64,000 bases of DNA from Sphingobacteriales bacterium (GTDB lineage Bacteria; Bacteroidota; Bacteroidia; Chitinophagales; Chitinophagaceae), in NCBI GenBank assembly GCA_016192105.1, contig JACPUV010000031.1, positions 35,101-99,100 of the forward strand, in the 5' to 3' direction. The position numbers were made by a program, and so were the translations under genes. The notes beneath the pieces were generated by a model. It was not told where the DNA came from, searched no databases, and was given only the letters and a program-made list of their open reading frames with translations. Position 1 is the first letter of the stretch; every line of letters starts with the position of its first letter. Shown here piece after piece: positions 43,521-53,193 of the stretch.

Positions 43521-44093
43521 TTATTTTTTCCGATGGTAAGTGCCTTCCATAAATTTCATTTCCTTTCCATCCATACCGGCGCCATACATGGTGGTCGTAT
43601 AGCTGTCTTCATCATGATATACATTCACCTGGCGGATCGGGCTGTCTTTACCGGTCACAGGATCTGTCTGTACCCCTGTAAGGCTAAGTGTTTTGGTGGC
43701 GGCATCATACTCCCCGTACATGATCACCATTCCTGAACTGAAGTTGTCGATCCAGCTGAGGACGAATTTCTTTTTGGCATTGTCATAGCCCAGTGTACTT
43801 TGCCCCTGGAAAGGCATACCCATCATGGTGCTGCTGTAATTACCGATCTGAAACAAACCGCTTGGACTCATGGTTACCACATCGGTTGATTTGGACTTAG
43901 TCGGCGGAGCAGCCGGGTCCATCCACATACTTACTTCGGCCTCCCAGGTACCGGTACGTCCGGCCAGCCATTTGTGCATGTCTCCCGGGGTCATAAAATT
44001 CTGCCAGGCTTTCATGGCTTCATCCTGCGACTGTGCATGCAGGGTACAAACTGATAACAGCATTGCTGTTGCAGCGAAAAATATTTTTTTCAT
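43521..44093 (-). CDS. Exported DUF1579 family protein
   Basis: A 190-residue protein with signal peptide MKKIFFAATAMLLSVCTLHA. The mature part shows the DUF1579 beta-barrel-like pattern: KWLAGRTGTWEAEVSMWMDP, LGYDNAKKKFVLSWIDNFSS and KTLSLTGVQTDPVTGKD. Role unknown; it resembles a small lipocalin-like domain. Single gene, ended by the bidirectional terminator. Confidence 0.85.
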   Translation of the reverse strand: MKKIFFAATAMLLSVCTLHAQSQDEAMKAWQNFMTPGDMHKWLAGRTGTWEAEVSMWMDPAAPPTKSKSTDVVTMSPSGLFQIGNYSSTMMGMPFQGQSTLGYDNAKKKFVLSWIDNFSSGMVIMYGEYDAATKTLSLTGVQTDPVTGKDSPIRQVNVYHDEDSYTTTMYGAGMDGKEMKFMEGTYHRKK

Positions 44094-44168
44094 AACTGTG
44101 GTTTTTGATTTGTTAATGTAAGCAACTCTTCCGGGTTGATAAAAAAAATGCAGGTAAACCGGCTATTT

Positions 44169-44567
44169 TCAGGGATGAGTTGCGGGATTTTGCCCCAACT
44201 GGCTGATTTTAATCTGCATAACAGTAGCAATACTCGTTGCCCTTTCTTTAGCCTGGAAGGCTTTTTCTCCTTCAAACAGTTCATCCACGGAGGCCTTGAA
44301 ATGGAGCAGCCAGGTAGTAAAATGTTCTTTTCTCAGCGGGGATTGATGATGCAGGCGGAGATGGGGTTCCATGGCATTTTTCCGGTAAGTATCCGACTGA
44401 AATAAAATACTATCCCAAAAATCTACCAATACGGGCAGGTGATGGTCCAGGTCGATCTTTGCCACTTCCGTGAATAAATAGCTGATCGAAGGATCTGCCA
44501 GCAATTTTTCATAAAAGCGGGTGACCAGTTTCAGCAGGTCCTCCCTGTTTTGCAGCTCATTTTTCAT
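44169..44567 (-). CDS. Group III truncated haemoglobin
   Basis: A 132-residue globin-fold protein. The pattern LVTRFYEKLLADPSISYLFT, HLRLHHQSPLRKEHFTTWLL, and VDELFEGEKAFQAKERATSI is that of group III truncated haemoglobins; the proximal His is in the HHQSPLRKEHF region. Likely binds oxygen or nitric oxide in the cytoplasm. The start at 44567 gives an 11-base overlap with the end of the PfkB gene, so they are translationally coupled. Confidence 0.85.
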   Translation of the reverse strand: MKNELQNREDLLKLVTRFYEKLLADPSISYLFTEVAKIDLDHHLPVLVDFWDSILFQSDTYRKNAMEPHLRLHHQSPLRKEHFTTWLLHFKASVDELFEGEKAFQAKERATSIATVMQIKISQLGQNPATHP

Positions 44568-45477
44568 TGATAAGGGTAAAGAGGCGCTCAGCATCTGCCT
44601 TGTTAAACAACTGGGTTCCGTCATTCATTGTGGCGGCGCTGCCGCAGGCCACGCCGAACTGGATGGCTTCCCATAATTTTTTTCCTCTTTGCAGGGAATA
44701 GGTGATCCCGGCCACCATACTGTCACCCGCGCCTACTGTACTTTTCTTTTCTACCGGGGGCGCTTCTACAAAATACCTTTTCTCGTTGCTCACCAGCCAG
44801 GCACCTAAGGATCCCATGGATACGACCATGATTTCTGCGAACCCATCCCGGATCGCCTGCTGGGCTGCATCCGGTACTTCCTCTTTATCCAGCCAGTCCA
44901 CATTGAGCATTTTACAGAGCTCCCCGATATTGGGTTTGATCAGGTAGGCGTTTTTTCCTTTTAATGCCTGTAAGGCCGGGCCGCTGGTATCGACGATACA
45001 TTTTGCGCCAACGGCAGCCGCATTCTTTACGATCAGTCCGTAAAAATAATCGGGTAAACCGGGGGGCAGGCTGCCACTGGCAACGACATAGCTGGGGGCA
45101 AAGGAACGGATCTGGTCCACCAGGGTCTTGATGGTTTCTTCAAGCACTTCACGGCCGGGAAATGTAAACCGGTATTGATTATTGGTGGATGCTTCCAGGA
45201 CGATCCAGTTTTCCCTTGTTTCCACCTTACTGTCCACCGCATGAAAGAGAATGCCTTCTTCTCTCAGCAGCGAACAAAGCATATTCCCGTTATGTCCGCC
45301 CGCGGGGAACAAAGCGACCGAAGGGGTTTCCAGCCTTTTCAGGGCTTTGCTGACATTAATGCCGCCGCCGCCGGGCTCATTGACCACTTCCGTGCAACGA
45401 AGTTTGCTTTCCGGTTTTAGTTTTTCCGCCCTTGAGCTTTTATCAATACAGGGGTTCAGTGTAATCGTGAGAATCAT
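44557..45477 (-). CDS. PfkB family hexose (1-phosphofructokinase-like) kinase
   Basis: A 306-residue ribokinase-fold sugar kinase. The N-terminal PfkB signature is in NEPGGGGINVSKALKRL and the C-terminal catalytic signature in KKSTVGAGDSMVAGITYSLQ, with the base Asp in GAGD. The start ILTITLNPCIDKS is characteristic of 1-phosphofructokinase and related phosphosugar kinases; the exact substrate cannot be fixed. It overlaps the haemoglobin gene and is 10 bases after the DsbA-like gene, so three genes form one operon. Confidence 0.87.
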   Translation of the reverse strand: MILTITLNPCIDKSSRAEKLKPESKLRCTEVVNEPGGGGINVSKALKRLETPSVALFPAGGHNGNMLCSLLREEGILFHAVDSKVETRENWIVLEASTNNQYRFTFPGREVLEETIKTLVDQIRSFAPSYVVASGSLPPGLPDYFYGLIVKNAAAVGAKCIVDTSGPALQALKGKNAYLIKPNIGELCKMLNVDWLDKEEVPDAAQQAIRDGFAEIMVVSMGSLGAWLVSNEKRYFVEAPPVEKKSTVGAGDSMVAGITYSLQRGKKLWEAIQFGVACGSAATMNDGTQLFNKADAERLFTLINEK

Positions 45478-45487
45478 ATCAATGCGT

Positions 45488-46153
45488 TTATTTTTTTTCT
45501 TCTCCTGCCTGTATTTCCTCCCAAACAGCCAGGATCCGTTTATTAAGTGTATCGTAATCCGTATAGCCTTTGGCCAGCAGGTAAAACTTTTGCTGGTCCA
45601 CCCGGATCAACACCTGGGGAAAGCCGGTTACCTGCAGTTGCTTGCAGAGGGCGAATTCATACCGCGCCTTTTCAATGTATGCTTCGCTGTTGAGACGGGA
45701 ATAAAAAGTTTCTTCCGGAATTCCATAGCGGACCAGCAGGTGCCGGTAGGCTTCATCATCCGTGAGATCCCGGCCTTCGTAGTGCAGCGCGTATTGCAGG
45801 TCTGCCGCAAAATCCACTTGCAGGTCAGGGTGTATTTCTTTGAAAAGACAGAGCGCGGCCGCAGATTTTTCCGAGTGCTGAATCCAGTCGCTTTGCTCCG
45901 GGTTGAAAATATGCCAGAGATAATCTTCCCCGAAACGGATACCGGTCAATTCCTCCACGTTCTTATATGCCTGGCTGATATACCCTGCAATGGCCGCAAC
46001 AGGTCTTGCCGATTCTTTGGGGATCATTCCACCGGAAAGTACTTCAAAGGGGATTTTATCTTTCCAGGTCTCCGCTATTTTTTTTATAACCGGACTGAAC
46101 CCGTAACACCATCCGCAATAAGCATCATAACAATAATAAATTACGGGCTGCAT
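45488..46153 (-). CDS. DsbA family protein
   Basis: A 221-residue thioredoxin-fold protein with the redox motif CGWC in CYDAYCGWCYGFSP and a helical insertion (residues about 60-170), as in DsbA/FrnE-like proteins. No signal peptide is present, so it is probably a cytoplasmic oxidoreductase or isomerase. First gene of the operon with PfkB and truncated haemoglobin, 52 bases downstream of polA. Confidence 0.85.
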   Translation of the reverse strand: MQPVIYYCYDAYCGWCYGFSPVIKKIAETWKDKIPFEVLSGGMIPKESARPVAAIAGYISQAYKNVEELTGIRFGEDYLWHIFNPEQSDWIQHSEKSAAALCLFKEIHPDLQVDFAADLQYALHYEGRDLTDDEAYRHLLVRYGIPEETFYSRLNSEAYIEKARYEFALCKQLQVTGFPQVLIRVDQQKFYLLAKGYTDYDTLNKRILAVWEEIQAGEEKK

Positions 46154-46205
46154 AAGACTGCAAACTTATGCATAACCTTCCCGATAAATCCTGACCCGCA
46201 AAAAA

Positions 46206-49055
46206 TTAATGCGCCTCGAGCCAGTTATGCCCTTCCCCGCATTCCGCGATCACCGGTACTTTGTGCGGCAGGGGCAACGCTTCCTCCATGTTTTCAATGA
46301 TCAGGGGTTTCAGCTCATGCGCTTCGGTCTTCAGGGCATCAAAGACCAGTTCATCGTGCACCTGCAGGATCATCCGGCTTTTCATTTTTTCTTTTTCCAT
46401 TGCTGCATGCACTTTTTGCATGGCCAGTTTGATCATATCTGCCGCAGTTCCCTGGATGGGGGAATTGATCGCGTTTCGTTCCGCGAAACCACGGACCGTA
46501 AAATTCGAGGAATTGATATCCCGTAACCAGCGCTTTCTTCCCATCAGGGTTTGTACATAGCCCTGTTCCCGGGCAAAGTTGATGGTATCATCCATGTACT
46601 GCTGGATACCGGGAAATTCTTTTTTATAATTGTCAATGATCTCTTTGGCTTCGGTGCGGGTGATGCCCAGGTTATCTGCCAGCCCGAAAGCGCCCTGCCC
46701 GTAGATGATACCGAAGTTGACGCTCTTGGCCTTGTACCGCATTTCTTTGGTCACTTCTTTTTCTGGCACATTGTACACCCGCGCCGCGGTGGCGGTATGA
46801 ATATCGGTGCCTGCTTTAAAGGCCTTGCACATATTCGGGTCACCGCTGATCGCCGCTACAATGCGTAATTCAATCTGTGAATAGTCGGCTGACAGTAAAA
46901 TATGTTTGTGGTCCCTTGGTATAAACGCTTTGCGGATCTCTTTGCCCCGCTCGGTCCTTACCGGTATATTCTGGAGATTGGGGTTGTTACTGGCCAGTCT
47001 TCCCGTTACGGCTACCGCCTGTCCGTAGGTGGTATGCACCCTGCCTGTCTTTTTATTGATCAGGAGGGGCAGGGCATCCACATAGGTGGATTTCAGTTTA
47101 GTCAGCTCCCGGAAGGCCAGGATATCATCCACGATCGGATTCCCTTTCGCCGCAAGCTTGAGCAATACATCTTCCCCGGTCTGGTACTGCCCGGTCTTGG
47201 TTTTTTTAGCGGAAGGATCCAGTTTCAGTTTGTCAAACAGCACTTCGCCTAACTGTTTTGGGGATGCAAGGTTAAAGCGTACTCCCGCCTGTTTGTACAC
47301 ACTTTCCTCTGCCCGCCTGGCATCCTTTTCCAGTTCTTTGGAATAATCATTCAGGAAGTCCACATCGACCCGGATCCCTTCAAATTCCATATCCACCAAT
47401 ACTTTTACCAGGGGATTCTCCACTTCATTAAAAACCTTTTCCACTTCTTTTTCTTTCAGCAGCGGGGTGAAAATATGTTTCAGCTGCAGGGTGATATCGG
47501 CATCCTCCCCGGCGTACTCTTTTATCTTTTCCAGTTCCACCTCCCGCATCGTGCCCTGGGTCTTTCCTTTTTTGCCGATCAGCTCTTCGATATGCACGGG
47601 CTCATAGCCCAGGTATTTTTCACTGAGCAGATCCATGCTCCTTTTTCCATCCGGTTCGATGACATAATGGGCCAGCATGGTATCAAAGAGTTTACCGGCG
47701 GGTTCAATGCCATACCATTTCAGTATTAAAAGGTCATACTTGGTATTCTGACCGATCCAGGTTTTTCCCGGATCCGCAAATAAGGGTTCGAAAACTGCCA
47801 GGATGGCTTTTGTTTTATGCTGGTCAGCCGGGCAGGGAACATAGTACGCTTCACCGGGTGTAACGGAGAAACTGAGGCCCACGAGCTCGGCATCATTGGC
47901 ATCAATGCCGGTCGTTTCCGTATCAAAGCAGATCTCCCTGTGTTTCTTCAGTTCGGCTACCAGTTTTTTTATAGCGGCTTCACCTTCAACCGCCTTGTAT
48001 TCGTGCGCGGTGTTGTTGATATTGTGTTCAACAGACAGGGAAGGGCCGTCTTCTTCCCCCTTCGTTCCTGCCGGTTTAACGGCCGCATCCGGTGCTTCGA
48101 CAATATTCCCGAATAAATCTGTTTGAATCCCCTGCGGAATCTCCTTCGCCGTTACCGTATTTGAAGGGGCGCCCACGGCGAATTCTTCGCCCAGCAATCG
48201 CTTGCCGAGTGTACGGAATTCAAGTTCGCTGAAGATTTCTTTGAGTTTTTCTTTGTTCCAGTCTTTCAGTTTAAAATCTTCTTCGTGAAACTCCACCGGG
48301 ACATGGGTGATGATCGTGGCCAGCTTCTTGGAAAGAACGGCCATTTCCATTCCCTTCCTGACTTTTTCGCCCATGGCCCCCTTGATCTTATCCACATTGG
48401 CCAGGGTATTTTCCAAACTACCGTATTCGGCCAGGAATTTAGCCGCAGTTTTTTCTCCTACTCCGGGGATACCTGGAATATTGTCCACGGCGTCTCCCAT
48501 CATCCCCAGCATATCCACCACCTGGCTTACTTCCTTAATATTCCATTTGGCACAGATCTCTTCCGGGCCGAGGATCTCCGCATCATTCCCCTGGTAGGCA
48601 GGTTTGTAAATTTTTATTTTTTCAGAAACCAGTTGCCCGTAATCCTTATCCGGGGTTACCATATATACTTCGTAACCGGCTTTTTCAGCCTGCTTGCTGA
48701 GGGTGCCGATCACATCATCCGCCTCGTATCCGTCCATGGCGATGATCGGGATATTAAATCCTTCAATGATTTTTTTAATATCGGGTACAGCCGCCAGGAT
48801 ATCTTCCGGTGTTTCCTGCCGGTTGGCTTTGTAATCCGCGAAATCGGTATGCCGTTCGGTAGGTGCAGAAGTGTCAAAACAAACCGCCATATGAGAAGGC
48901 TTTCGTTTGTTGATTAATTCCACCAGTGCGTTGGTAAAACCAAACTGGGCATTGGTGTTCTTCCCTTTGGAAGTCAGCCTGGGATTTCGGATGAGGGCAT
49001 AGTAGGCCCGGAACACCAGGGCAAAGGCGTCGAGGAGAAATACACGTTTATCCAT
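46206..49055 (-). CDS. polA: DNA polymerase I
   Basis: The 949-residue polymerase has all three domains. The 5'-3' exonuclease begins MDKRVFLLDAFALVFRAYYA and contains GYEADDVIGTLS and DNIPGIPGVGEKTA. The proofreading domain keeps its metal residues (ICFDTETTGID, YAGEDADITLQL). The polymerase domain has motif A (LLSADYSQIELRI), motif B (YKAKSVNFGIIYGQG) and motif C (LQVHDELVFDA). It fills gaps and removes primers in replication and excision repair. A short proline/alanine-rich linker near residues 300-350 joins the first two domains. Heptamer array 5 lies upstream. Confidence 0.96.
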   Translation of the reverse strand: MDKRVFLLDAFALVFRAYYALIRNPRLTSKGKNTNAQFGFTNALVELINKRKPSHMAVCFDTSAPTERHTDFADYKANRQETPEDILAAVPDIKKIIEGFNIPIIAMDGYEADDVIGTLSKQAEKAGYEVYMVTPDKDYGQLVSEKIKIYKPAYQGNDAEILGPEEICAKWNIKEVSQVVDMLGMMGDAVDNIPGIPGVGEKTAAKFLAEYGSLENTLANVDKIKGAMGEKVRKGMEMAVLSKKLATIITHVPVEFHEEDFKLKDWNKEKLKEIFSELEFRTLGKRLLGEEFAVGAPSNTVTAKEIPQGIQTDLFGNIVEAPDAAVKPAGTKGEEDGPSLSVEHNINNTAHEYKAVEGEAAIKKLVAELKKHREICFDTETTGIDANDAELVGLSFSVTPGEAYYVPCPADQHKTKAILAVFEPLFADPGKTWIGQNTKYDLLILKWYGIEPAGKLFDTMLAHYVIEPDGKRSMDLLSEKYLGYEPVHIEELIGKKGKTQGTMREVELEKIKEYAGEDADITLQLKHIFTPLLKEKEVEKVFNEVENPLVKVLVDMEFEGIRVDVDFLNDYSKELEKDARRAEESVYKQAGVRFNLASPKQLGEVLFDKLKLDPSAKKTKTGQYQTGEDVLLKLAAKGNPIVDDILAFRELTKLKSTYVDALPLLINKKTGRVHTTYGQAVAVTGRLASNNPNLQNIPVRTERGKEIRKAFIPRDHKHILLSADYSQIELRIVAAISGDPNMCKAFKAGTDIHTATAARVYNVPEKEVTKEMRYKAKSVNFGIIYGQGAFGLADNLGITRTEAKEIIDNYKKEFPGIQQYMDDTINFAREQGYVQTLMGRKRWLRDINSSNFTVRGFAERNAINSPIQGTAADMIKLAMQKVHAAMEKEKMKSRMILQVHDELVFDALKTEAHELKPLIIENMEEALPLPHKVPVIAECGEGHNWLEAH

Positions 49056-49090
49056 ACCACTAAGATAGTATTTCGGGACTTAGCGGGGGA

Positions 49091-49181
49091 TGTTGGGTGT
49101 CAGTTGTAAGTTGTCGGGTGTCGGTTGACAGTTGTCAGGTGTCAGTTGTTAGTTGAGAGGGGGCAATTGTTAGTTGACAGC
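49091..49181. repeat. Heptamer array 5
   Basis: Thirteen contiguous 7-bp units, consensus TGTCAGT, for example TGTTGGG, TGTCAGT, TGTAAGT, TGTCGGG, TGACAGT, TGTTAGT. It lies between the start of polA and the end of the small hypothetical gene at 49273 (both minus strand), upstream of the polA coding region. Confidence 0.85.
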
Positions 49182-49218
49182 CTGAATAGAAGTCTTTATC
49201 AAAGGGAGTCATATACAT

Positions 49219-49246
49219 AAAAAACCCCGGCACTGCAGGCCGGGGG
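49219..49246 (-). terminator. Intrinsic terminator of the small hypothetical gene
   Basis: Read on the minus strand, CCCCGGC (49245-49239) and GCCGGGG (49231-49225) form a perfect stem followed by T6. It lies 27 bases after the stop codon of the gene at 49273-49545. Confidence 0.8.
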
Positions 49247-49272
49247 TTACTGTTATGTTAACGCTGCTTAGC

Positions 49273-49545
49273 TTAGTTAATAGACAGCCGGAGGGCTGCA
49301 CTGTTGTCAGTTTTCACCATTGCTTTCTGGTCTTTTACAACCACCACAGCAGTTTCATTCTTTTTTTGCAGGGAAGGATTGGTATTGTCCACCATAATGG
49401 TTCCACTGAAGGCTTCTGTTGACTGATTAACCGGCGTACCTGCCGCGCTGATTGATTTATCCCTGTGGATAAAGTTCAGGTAGAGAGCGAAGAACAATAG
49501 GTTAAAGGCAAAGAAGTTGGCGATTTTACGAACGCGTCTTTTCAT
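49273..49545 (-). CDS. Small hypothetical membrane-associated protein
   Basis: A 90-residue protein with a basic N-terminus followed by one hydrophobic helix (MKRRVRKIANFFAFNLLFFA, then LYLNFIH), then a polar region with a short beta run (NETAVVVVKDQKAMVKTDNS). No family recognised. It has its own terminator, which supports a real transcript. Confidence 0.55.
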   Translation of the reverse strand: MKRRVRKIANFFAFNLLFFALYLNFIHRDKSISAAGTPVNQSTEAFSGTIMVDNTNPSLQKKNETAVVVVKDQKAMVKTDNSAALRLSIN

Positions 49546-49692
49546 AAACGGATGTATTGGATTTTAAAAAAATTGGTTTCTCGGATAACAGTGCTAAGGT
49601 ATCGCGGGGAGTTACTTCCTGCAAGGATTGGGCATCGGTTTTTGTGGAAATCGGGCACTAATACTCAGGAGAGACTCGTAAAACTACGAGCG

Positions 49693-51732
49693 CTATTTTT
49701 TCATCTCTTCCAGCTGTTTCTGCATCCGGAATAGCTCATCCCGCAGCCGGGCCGCTTCCATGAAATCCAGGTCCCTGGCGGCTTTCTCCATTTCTTTTCT
49801 GACTTTGCCGAGGGCTTTTTCCAGTTGCGGGATGGTCTTATATTCCGCCTGTTCTTCGGCTGCCGCTGTTACCAGTTCCCCGTCAGGAGCCAATGCATAG
49901 GGGTTAGCCGGGTCATATCCTTTAATATCCAGTACGGAGGTCTGGGCAAAAACATCTTTGGTCGATTTGATCACGGTTTTGGGCGTGATGCCATGTTCAA
50001 TATTGAAGGCCAGTTGCTTTTCCCTGCGGCGATCGGTTTCGTCAATAGTTTTTCGCATACTGTCGGTCATTTTATCCGCGTAGAAAATAACCAGGCCATT
50101 TACATTCCTTGCCGCCCGCCCGGCTGTTTGGGTCAGGGACTTCTCATTCCTTAAAAAACCCTCCTTGTCGGCATCCAGTATGGCCACCAGCGACACTTCC
50201 GGTAAGTCCAGCCCCTCTCTTAATAAGTTCACCCCCACGAGCACATCAATTTTCCCCAGTCTCAGTTCCCGCAGGATCTCTACGCGTTCCAGGGTATCCA
50301 CTTCACTATGGATATATTTCGATTTGATATTGATCTTGTGCAGGTATTTATCCATTTCTTCCGCCATCCGTTTGGTGAGGGTGGTAACCAGTACCCGGTC
50401 ACCCGCTTTTATCCGTTTATCAATTTCGTCCAGCAGGTCATCAATCTGGTTCACACTGGGGCGGATCTCAATCGGCGGGTCCAATAATCCGGTGGGTCGC
50501 ACCACCTGTTCCACTACCACCCCCCCGCATTTTTCCAGTTCATAATCATCCGGGGTGGCAGAGACAAAGATGACCTGGTTGGTCAGCGATTCAAACTCGT
50601 GAAAATTGAGCGGCCGGTTATCCAGTGCGGAGGGCAGTCGGAAGCCATAATCCACCAGGATGAGTTTGCGGCTCCGGTCACCCCCGTACATCCCGCTTAC
50701 CTGGGGAATGGTTTGGTGGCTTTCATCAATGATCATCAGGTAGTCCTTCGGGAAATAATCCAGCAGGCAGAAAGGACGGGTGCCCGGGCGGCGGCGGTCA
50801 AAAAAGCGGGAATAGTTTTCGATCCCGTTGCAGTACCCCAGCTCCCGGATCATTTCGATGTCATAATTCACCCGCTCGGTGAGCCGCTGCGCTTCAATGT
50901 ATTTTCCTTCTTTTTTAAAATAATCCGCCTGGATAGTTACTTCATCCTGTATTTCATAAAGCACCTGCTGCAGGATATCCTTGGGCGCCACGTAGAGATT
51001 GGCCGGGAAGATCGCGGCATTCTCCATTTTTGCGATCCGTTTGGCGGTGATCACGTCAATACTTTCTATTTCTTCAATCTCGTCACCAAAAAATGTGATC
51101 CGGTACCCGTAATCCACGTAGGGCAGGTTGATATCAACGGTATCTCCCTTTACCCGGAAGCTACCCCGGTTAAAATCGATCGTGGTCCGGTTGTAGAGGG
51201 AATTCACCAGCGAATGCAGGAAGGCCTGGCGGGAAATGGTCTGTCCCTTACTGACCCGGATGATCCCGTTTTCATAATCGGTGGGATTACCCATACCATA
51301 GATACAACTCACGGAAGCCACCACGATGATATCCCGGCGGCCGCTGAGCAGGCTGGAAGTAGCTCTCAGGCGGAGTTTGTCGAGCTCATCATTAATGCTC
51401 AGGTCCTTTTCAATATAGACATCGCTGACCGGCAGGTAGGCTTCGGGTTGGTAATAGTCATAATAGGAAACAAAATATTCAACTGCATTTTCGGGGAAGA
51501 ACTGACGGAATTCGCCGTACAACTGGGCTACCAGTGTTTTATTATGGGTCAGCACCAGTGTGGGGCGTTGCGTTTGCTGGATCACGTTGGCGATCGTAAA
51601 GGTTTTTCCGCTGCCGGTCACACCCAGCAGGGTCTGGTATTTTTCACCGGCCTGTATTCCTTCGGTCAGTTGGCGGATCGCATCCGGCTGGTCACCGGCG
51701 GGCGGGAACGGGGTATGCAGTTGAAAAGCCAT
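49693..51732 (-). CDS. uvrB: Excinuclease ABC subunit B
   Basis: Damage-verifying helicase-like subunit of nucleotide excision repair, 679 residues. Walker A is LGVTGSGKTFTIANV, the DNA-clamping beta-hairpin lies near EYFVSYYDYYQPEAYLP, the DEAD-like motif is in YLMIIDESHQTIPQ, and motif VI near SLTQTAGRAARNVNG. The C-terminal UVR domain that contacts UvrA and UvrC is present (ARDLDFMEAARLRDELFRMQ). The genes polA, uvrB and recA lie close together but are not one operon. Confidence 0.97.
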   Translation of the reverse strand: MAFQLHTPFPPAGDQPDAIRQLTEGIQAGEKYQTLLGVTGSGKTFTIANVIQQTQRPTLVLTHNKTLVAQLYGEFRQFFPENAVEYFVSYYDYYQPEAYLPVSDVYIEKDLSINDELDKLRLRATSSLLSGRRDIIVVASVSCIYGMGNPTDYENGIIRVSKGQTISRQAFLHSLVNSLYNRTTIDFNRGSFRVKGDTVDINLPYVDYGYRITFFGDEIEEIESIDVITAKRIAKMENAAIFPANLYVAPKDILQQVLYEIQDEVTIQADYFKKEGKYIEAQRLTERVNYDIEMIRELGYCNGIENYSRFFDRRRPGTRPFCLLDYFPKDYLMIIDESHQTIPQVSGMYGGDRSRKLILVDYGFRLPSALDNRPLNFHEFESLTNQVIFVSATPDDYELEKCGGVVVEQVVRPTGLLDPPIEIRPSVNQIDDLLDEIDKRIKAGDRVLVTTLTKRMAEEMDKYLHKINIKSKYIHSEVDTLERVEILRELRLGKIDVLVGVNLLREGLDLPEVSLVAILDADKEGFLRNEKSLTQTAGRAARNVNGLVIFYADKMTDSMRKTIDETDRRREKQLAFNIEHGITPKTVIKSTKDVFAQTSVLDIKGYDPANPYALAPDGELVTAAAEEQAEYKTIPQLEKALGKVRKEMEKAARDLDFMEAARLRDELFRMQKQLEEMKK

Positions 51733-51793
51733 GTTGCAATTTAATCAACCCGCCGGAGAGGGGATGAAACATTATGTGAAAGGCAGGATCGTT

Positions 51794-52018
51794 TTATTTG
51801 ATCTTTCTTTTGGTATAAACCGGGTAATCGGGGAGCCGGGTTTCGTGTGCTGTATGCATCAGCGGGGAGGTTAAAATAAAATCGGCGGTTGAACGGTCAC
51901 GGCGACGGGTATATTCCAGGTAGCGGCCACCCGCAGCAGGGCTTTTCGTGCAGGACACCCGTTGTACCTGGACATACAGGCTGTGTTTTTTAAGTGCCTG
52001 TTTATTATACACCGCCAT
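51794..52018 (-). CDS. Possible small hypothetical protein
   Basis: A 74-residue frame upstream of uvrB on the same strand. The sequence (MAVYNKQALKKHSLYVQVQR, ADFILTSPLMHTAHETRLPD, ending in a basic KRKIK) is balanced in composition and not a shadow of another gene. No signal peptide or known domain. The REP repeat cluster begins about 40 bases beyond its start. It could be a real conserved small protein; evidence is weak. Confidence 0.4.
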   Translation of the reverse strand: MAVYNKQALKKHSLYVQVQRVSCTKSPAAGGRYLEYTRRRDRSTADFILTSPLMHTAHETRLPDYPVYTKRKIK

Positions 52019-52059
52019 TCCACCAGTTCCTTCTTTTTATGGTCATGCGCCACGAGGGC

Positions 52060-52461
52060 GATTGGGTTTTGGGTTTGGAGCACAATCCACACCCTACGGG
52101 GTGGGGTCATGTTTTCGGTTGGTTTGTTACCAATAATGCACCCCTACGGGGTGAGATGGTGGTTGGGTTTTGGGCCTGGGGCACAATCCACGCTCTACGG
52201 GGTGGGAGAGCGGTTGGTTTGTTACCGATGATGCACCCCTACAGGGTGAGATGGTGATTGGGTTTTGGGTCGGGAGTACAATCCACCCCTACAGGGTGGG
52301 GTCATGTTTGCGGTTGGTTTGTTACCGATGATGCACCCCTACGGGGTGGTGGCCATGTTTTCGGTTTGAGTGTTTGTTACCGATAATGCACCCCTACGGG
52401 GTGATGGCCATGTTTTCGGGTGGGTTGCTTGCTACCGATAATGCATCCCTACGGGGGTGCC
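52060..52461. repeat. Left REP cluster (mosaic of A and B units)
   Basis: Eight direct units about 50 bases apart, each centred on the palindrome CACCCCTACGGGGTG or a close variant. Two unit types alternate: B, with CACAATCCAC before the palindrome, and A, with ACCGATAATGCAC. Order is B-A-B-A-B-A-A-A. The cluster ends with CCAAAGTTATTTTGCATGG, a tail also found after the right cluster. There is no protein-coding function; open frames here are repeat artefacts. Confidence 0.85.
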
Positions 52462-52499
52462 AAAGTTATTTTGCATGGTTCGGGAAATGCAAAATCATG

Positions 52500-52640
52500 T
52501 CCACATCATAGGCGGTGGAATATGGGTAATCTCCGCCGGTGACGGTATGTTTGCCCCACCCCATCGGAGTGGATTATCGGTTGCATCAGGTGATCGAGAT
52601 GGTCCGCCCCACCTCGTAGGCGGTGGATTGTGGTTTATAA
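52500..52640. repeat. Inverted REP units next to the transposase gene
   Basis: Three degenerate units in the opposite orientation to the left cluster, for example CACCTCGTAGGCGGTGGATT near 52610, with others near 52505 and 52560. They sit between the left cluster and the 3' end of the RAYT gene. The stretch 52019-52663 is otherwise gene-free. Confidence 0.65.
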
Positions 52641-52663
52641 AATATCGTTGCACCGTTTTTTTA

Positions 52664-53125
52664 TTAAACCGGGTCCACGAAAATGTATTTTTCATCATAT
52701 TCAATGCCCGCTTTAACCAACAAATTCCGGTATTCCTCCCTGAACACGATTTTCCGGTGATGTTCTTCCTGCCTGGCAATATACCTGATCACATTGGGTA
52801 CATGCGATTTGCTGTAGGTGAATGCCCCGTAGCCCTCCTGCCAGGCGAATTTTCCCGGACAAAACCGCCGGTCATTTATCCATTTGGCGCTTTCTGTCTT
52901 AATTGATCTGATCAATTCCGAAACGGCCTGATGGGGACGCATGCCGATCAGTATATGGATATGATCCGGCATGCTGTTTATCTGGAGCATCTTATGTTCA
53001 TAATGCTGCACAATGCCGGTAATGAATTTGTGTAACTCATCTTTCCAGTGAGGAAGGAGGCATCCGCGTCTGTATTTGGGGGCAAATACAAATTGGTAAT
53101 GAATCTGGGTGTAGGTGTTGGCCAT
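52664..53125 (-). CDS. REP-associated tyrosine transposase (RAYT, IS200/IS605-like)
   Basis: The 153-residue Y1-type HUH protein nicks and moves single-stranded DNA. The HUH motif is in MPDHIHILIGM; the catalytic Tyr is expected in the helix VIRYIARQEEHHRKI. The N-terminus NTYTQIHYQFVFAPKYRRGC is family-typical. RAYTs act on REP palindromes; here REP-like units flank the gene densely on both sides. The start at 53125 removes three spurious residues. It is a single copy in this window, without an accompanying TnpB. Confidence 0.88.
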   Translation of the reverse strand: MANTYTQIHYQFVFAPKYRRGCLLPHWKDELHKFITGIVQHYEHKMLQINSMPDHIHILIGMRPHQAVSELIRSIKTESAKWINDRRFCPGKFAWQEGYGAFTYSKSHVPNVIRYIARQEEHHRKIVFREEYRNLLVKAGIEYDEKYIFVDPV

Positions 53126-53193
53126 AAATGACAAGGTTTAATGGGGCAATTTAGGGGAATTTGTTTCCGAATATGTTTTCGTCGCTGTTGGTC

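Noticed and set aside
45251..46300. Open frame of 349 codons on the + strand
   Set aside because: Antisense to the PfkB and DsbA-like genes, both with intact motifs; no start signals or recognisable domain.
50599..51744. Open frame of 381 codons on the + strand
   Set aside because: It lies entirely antisense to uvrB, which has all family motifs; codon use and composition are those of a shadow frame.
51962..52257. Overlapping small + strand genes in the REP region
   Set aside because: All consist of translated REP units (recurring Trp/Gly/Phe-rich peptides) in several frames.
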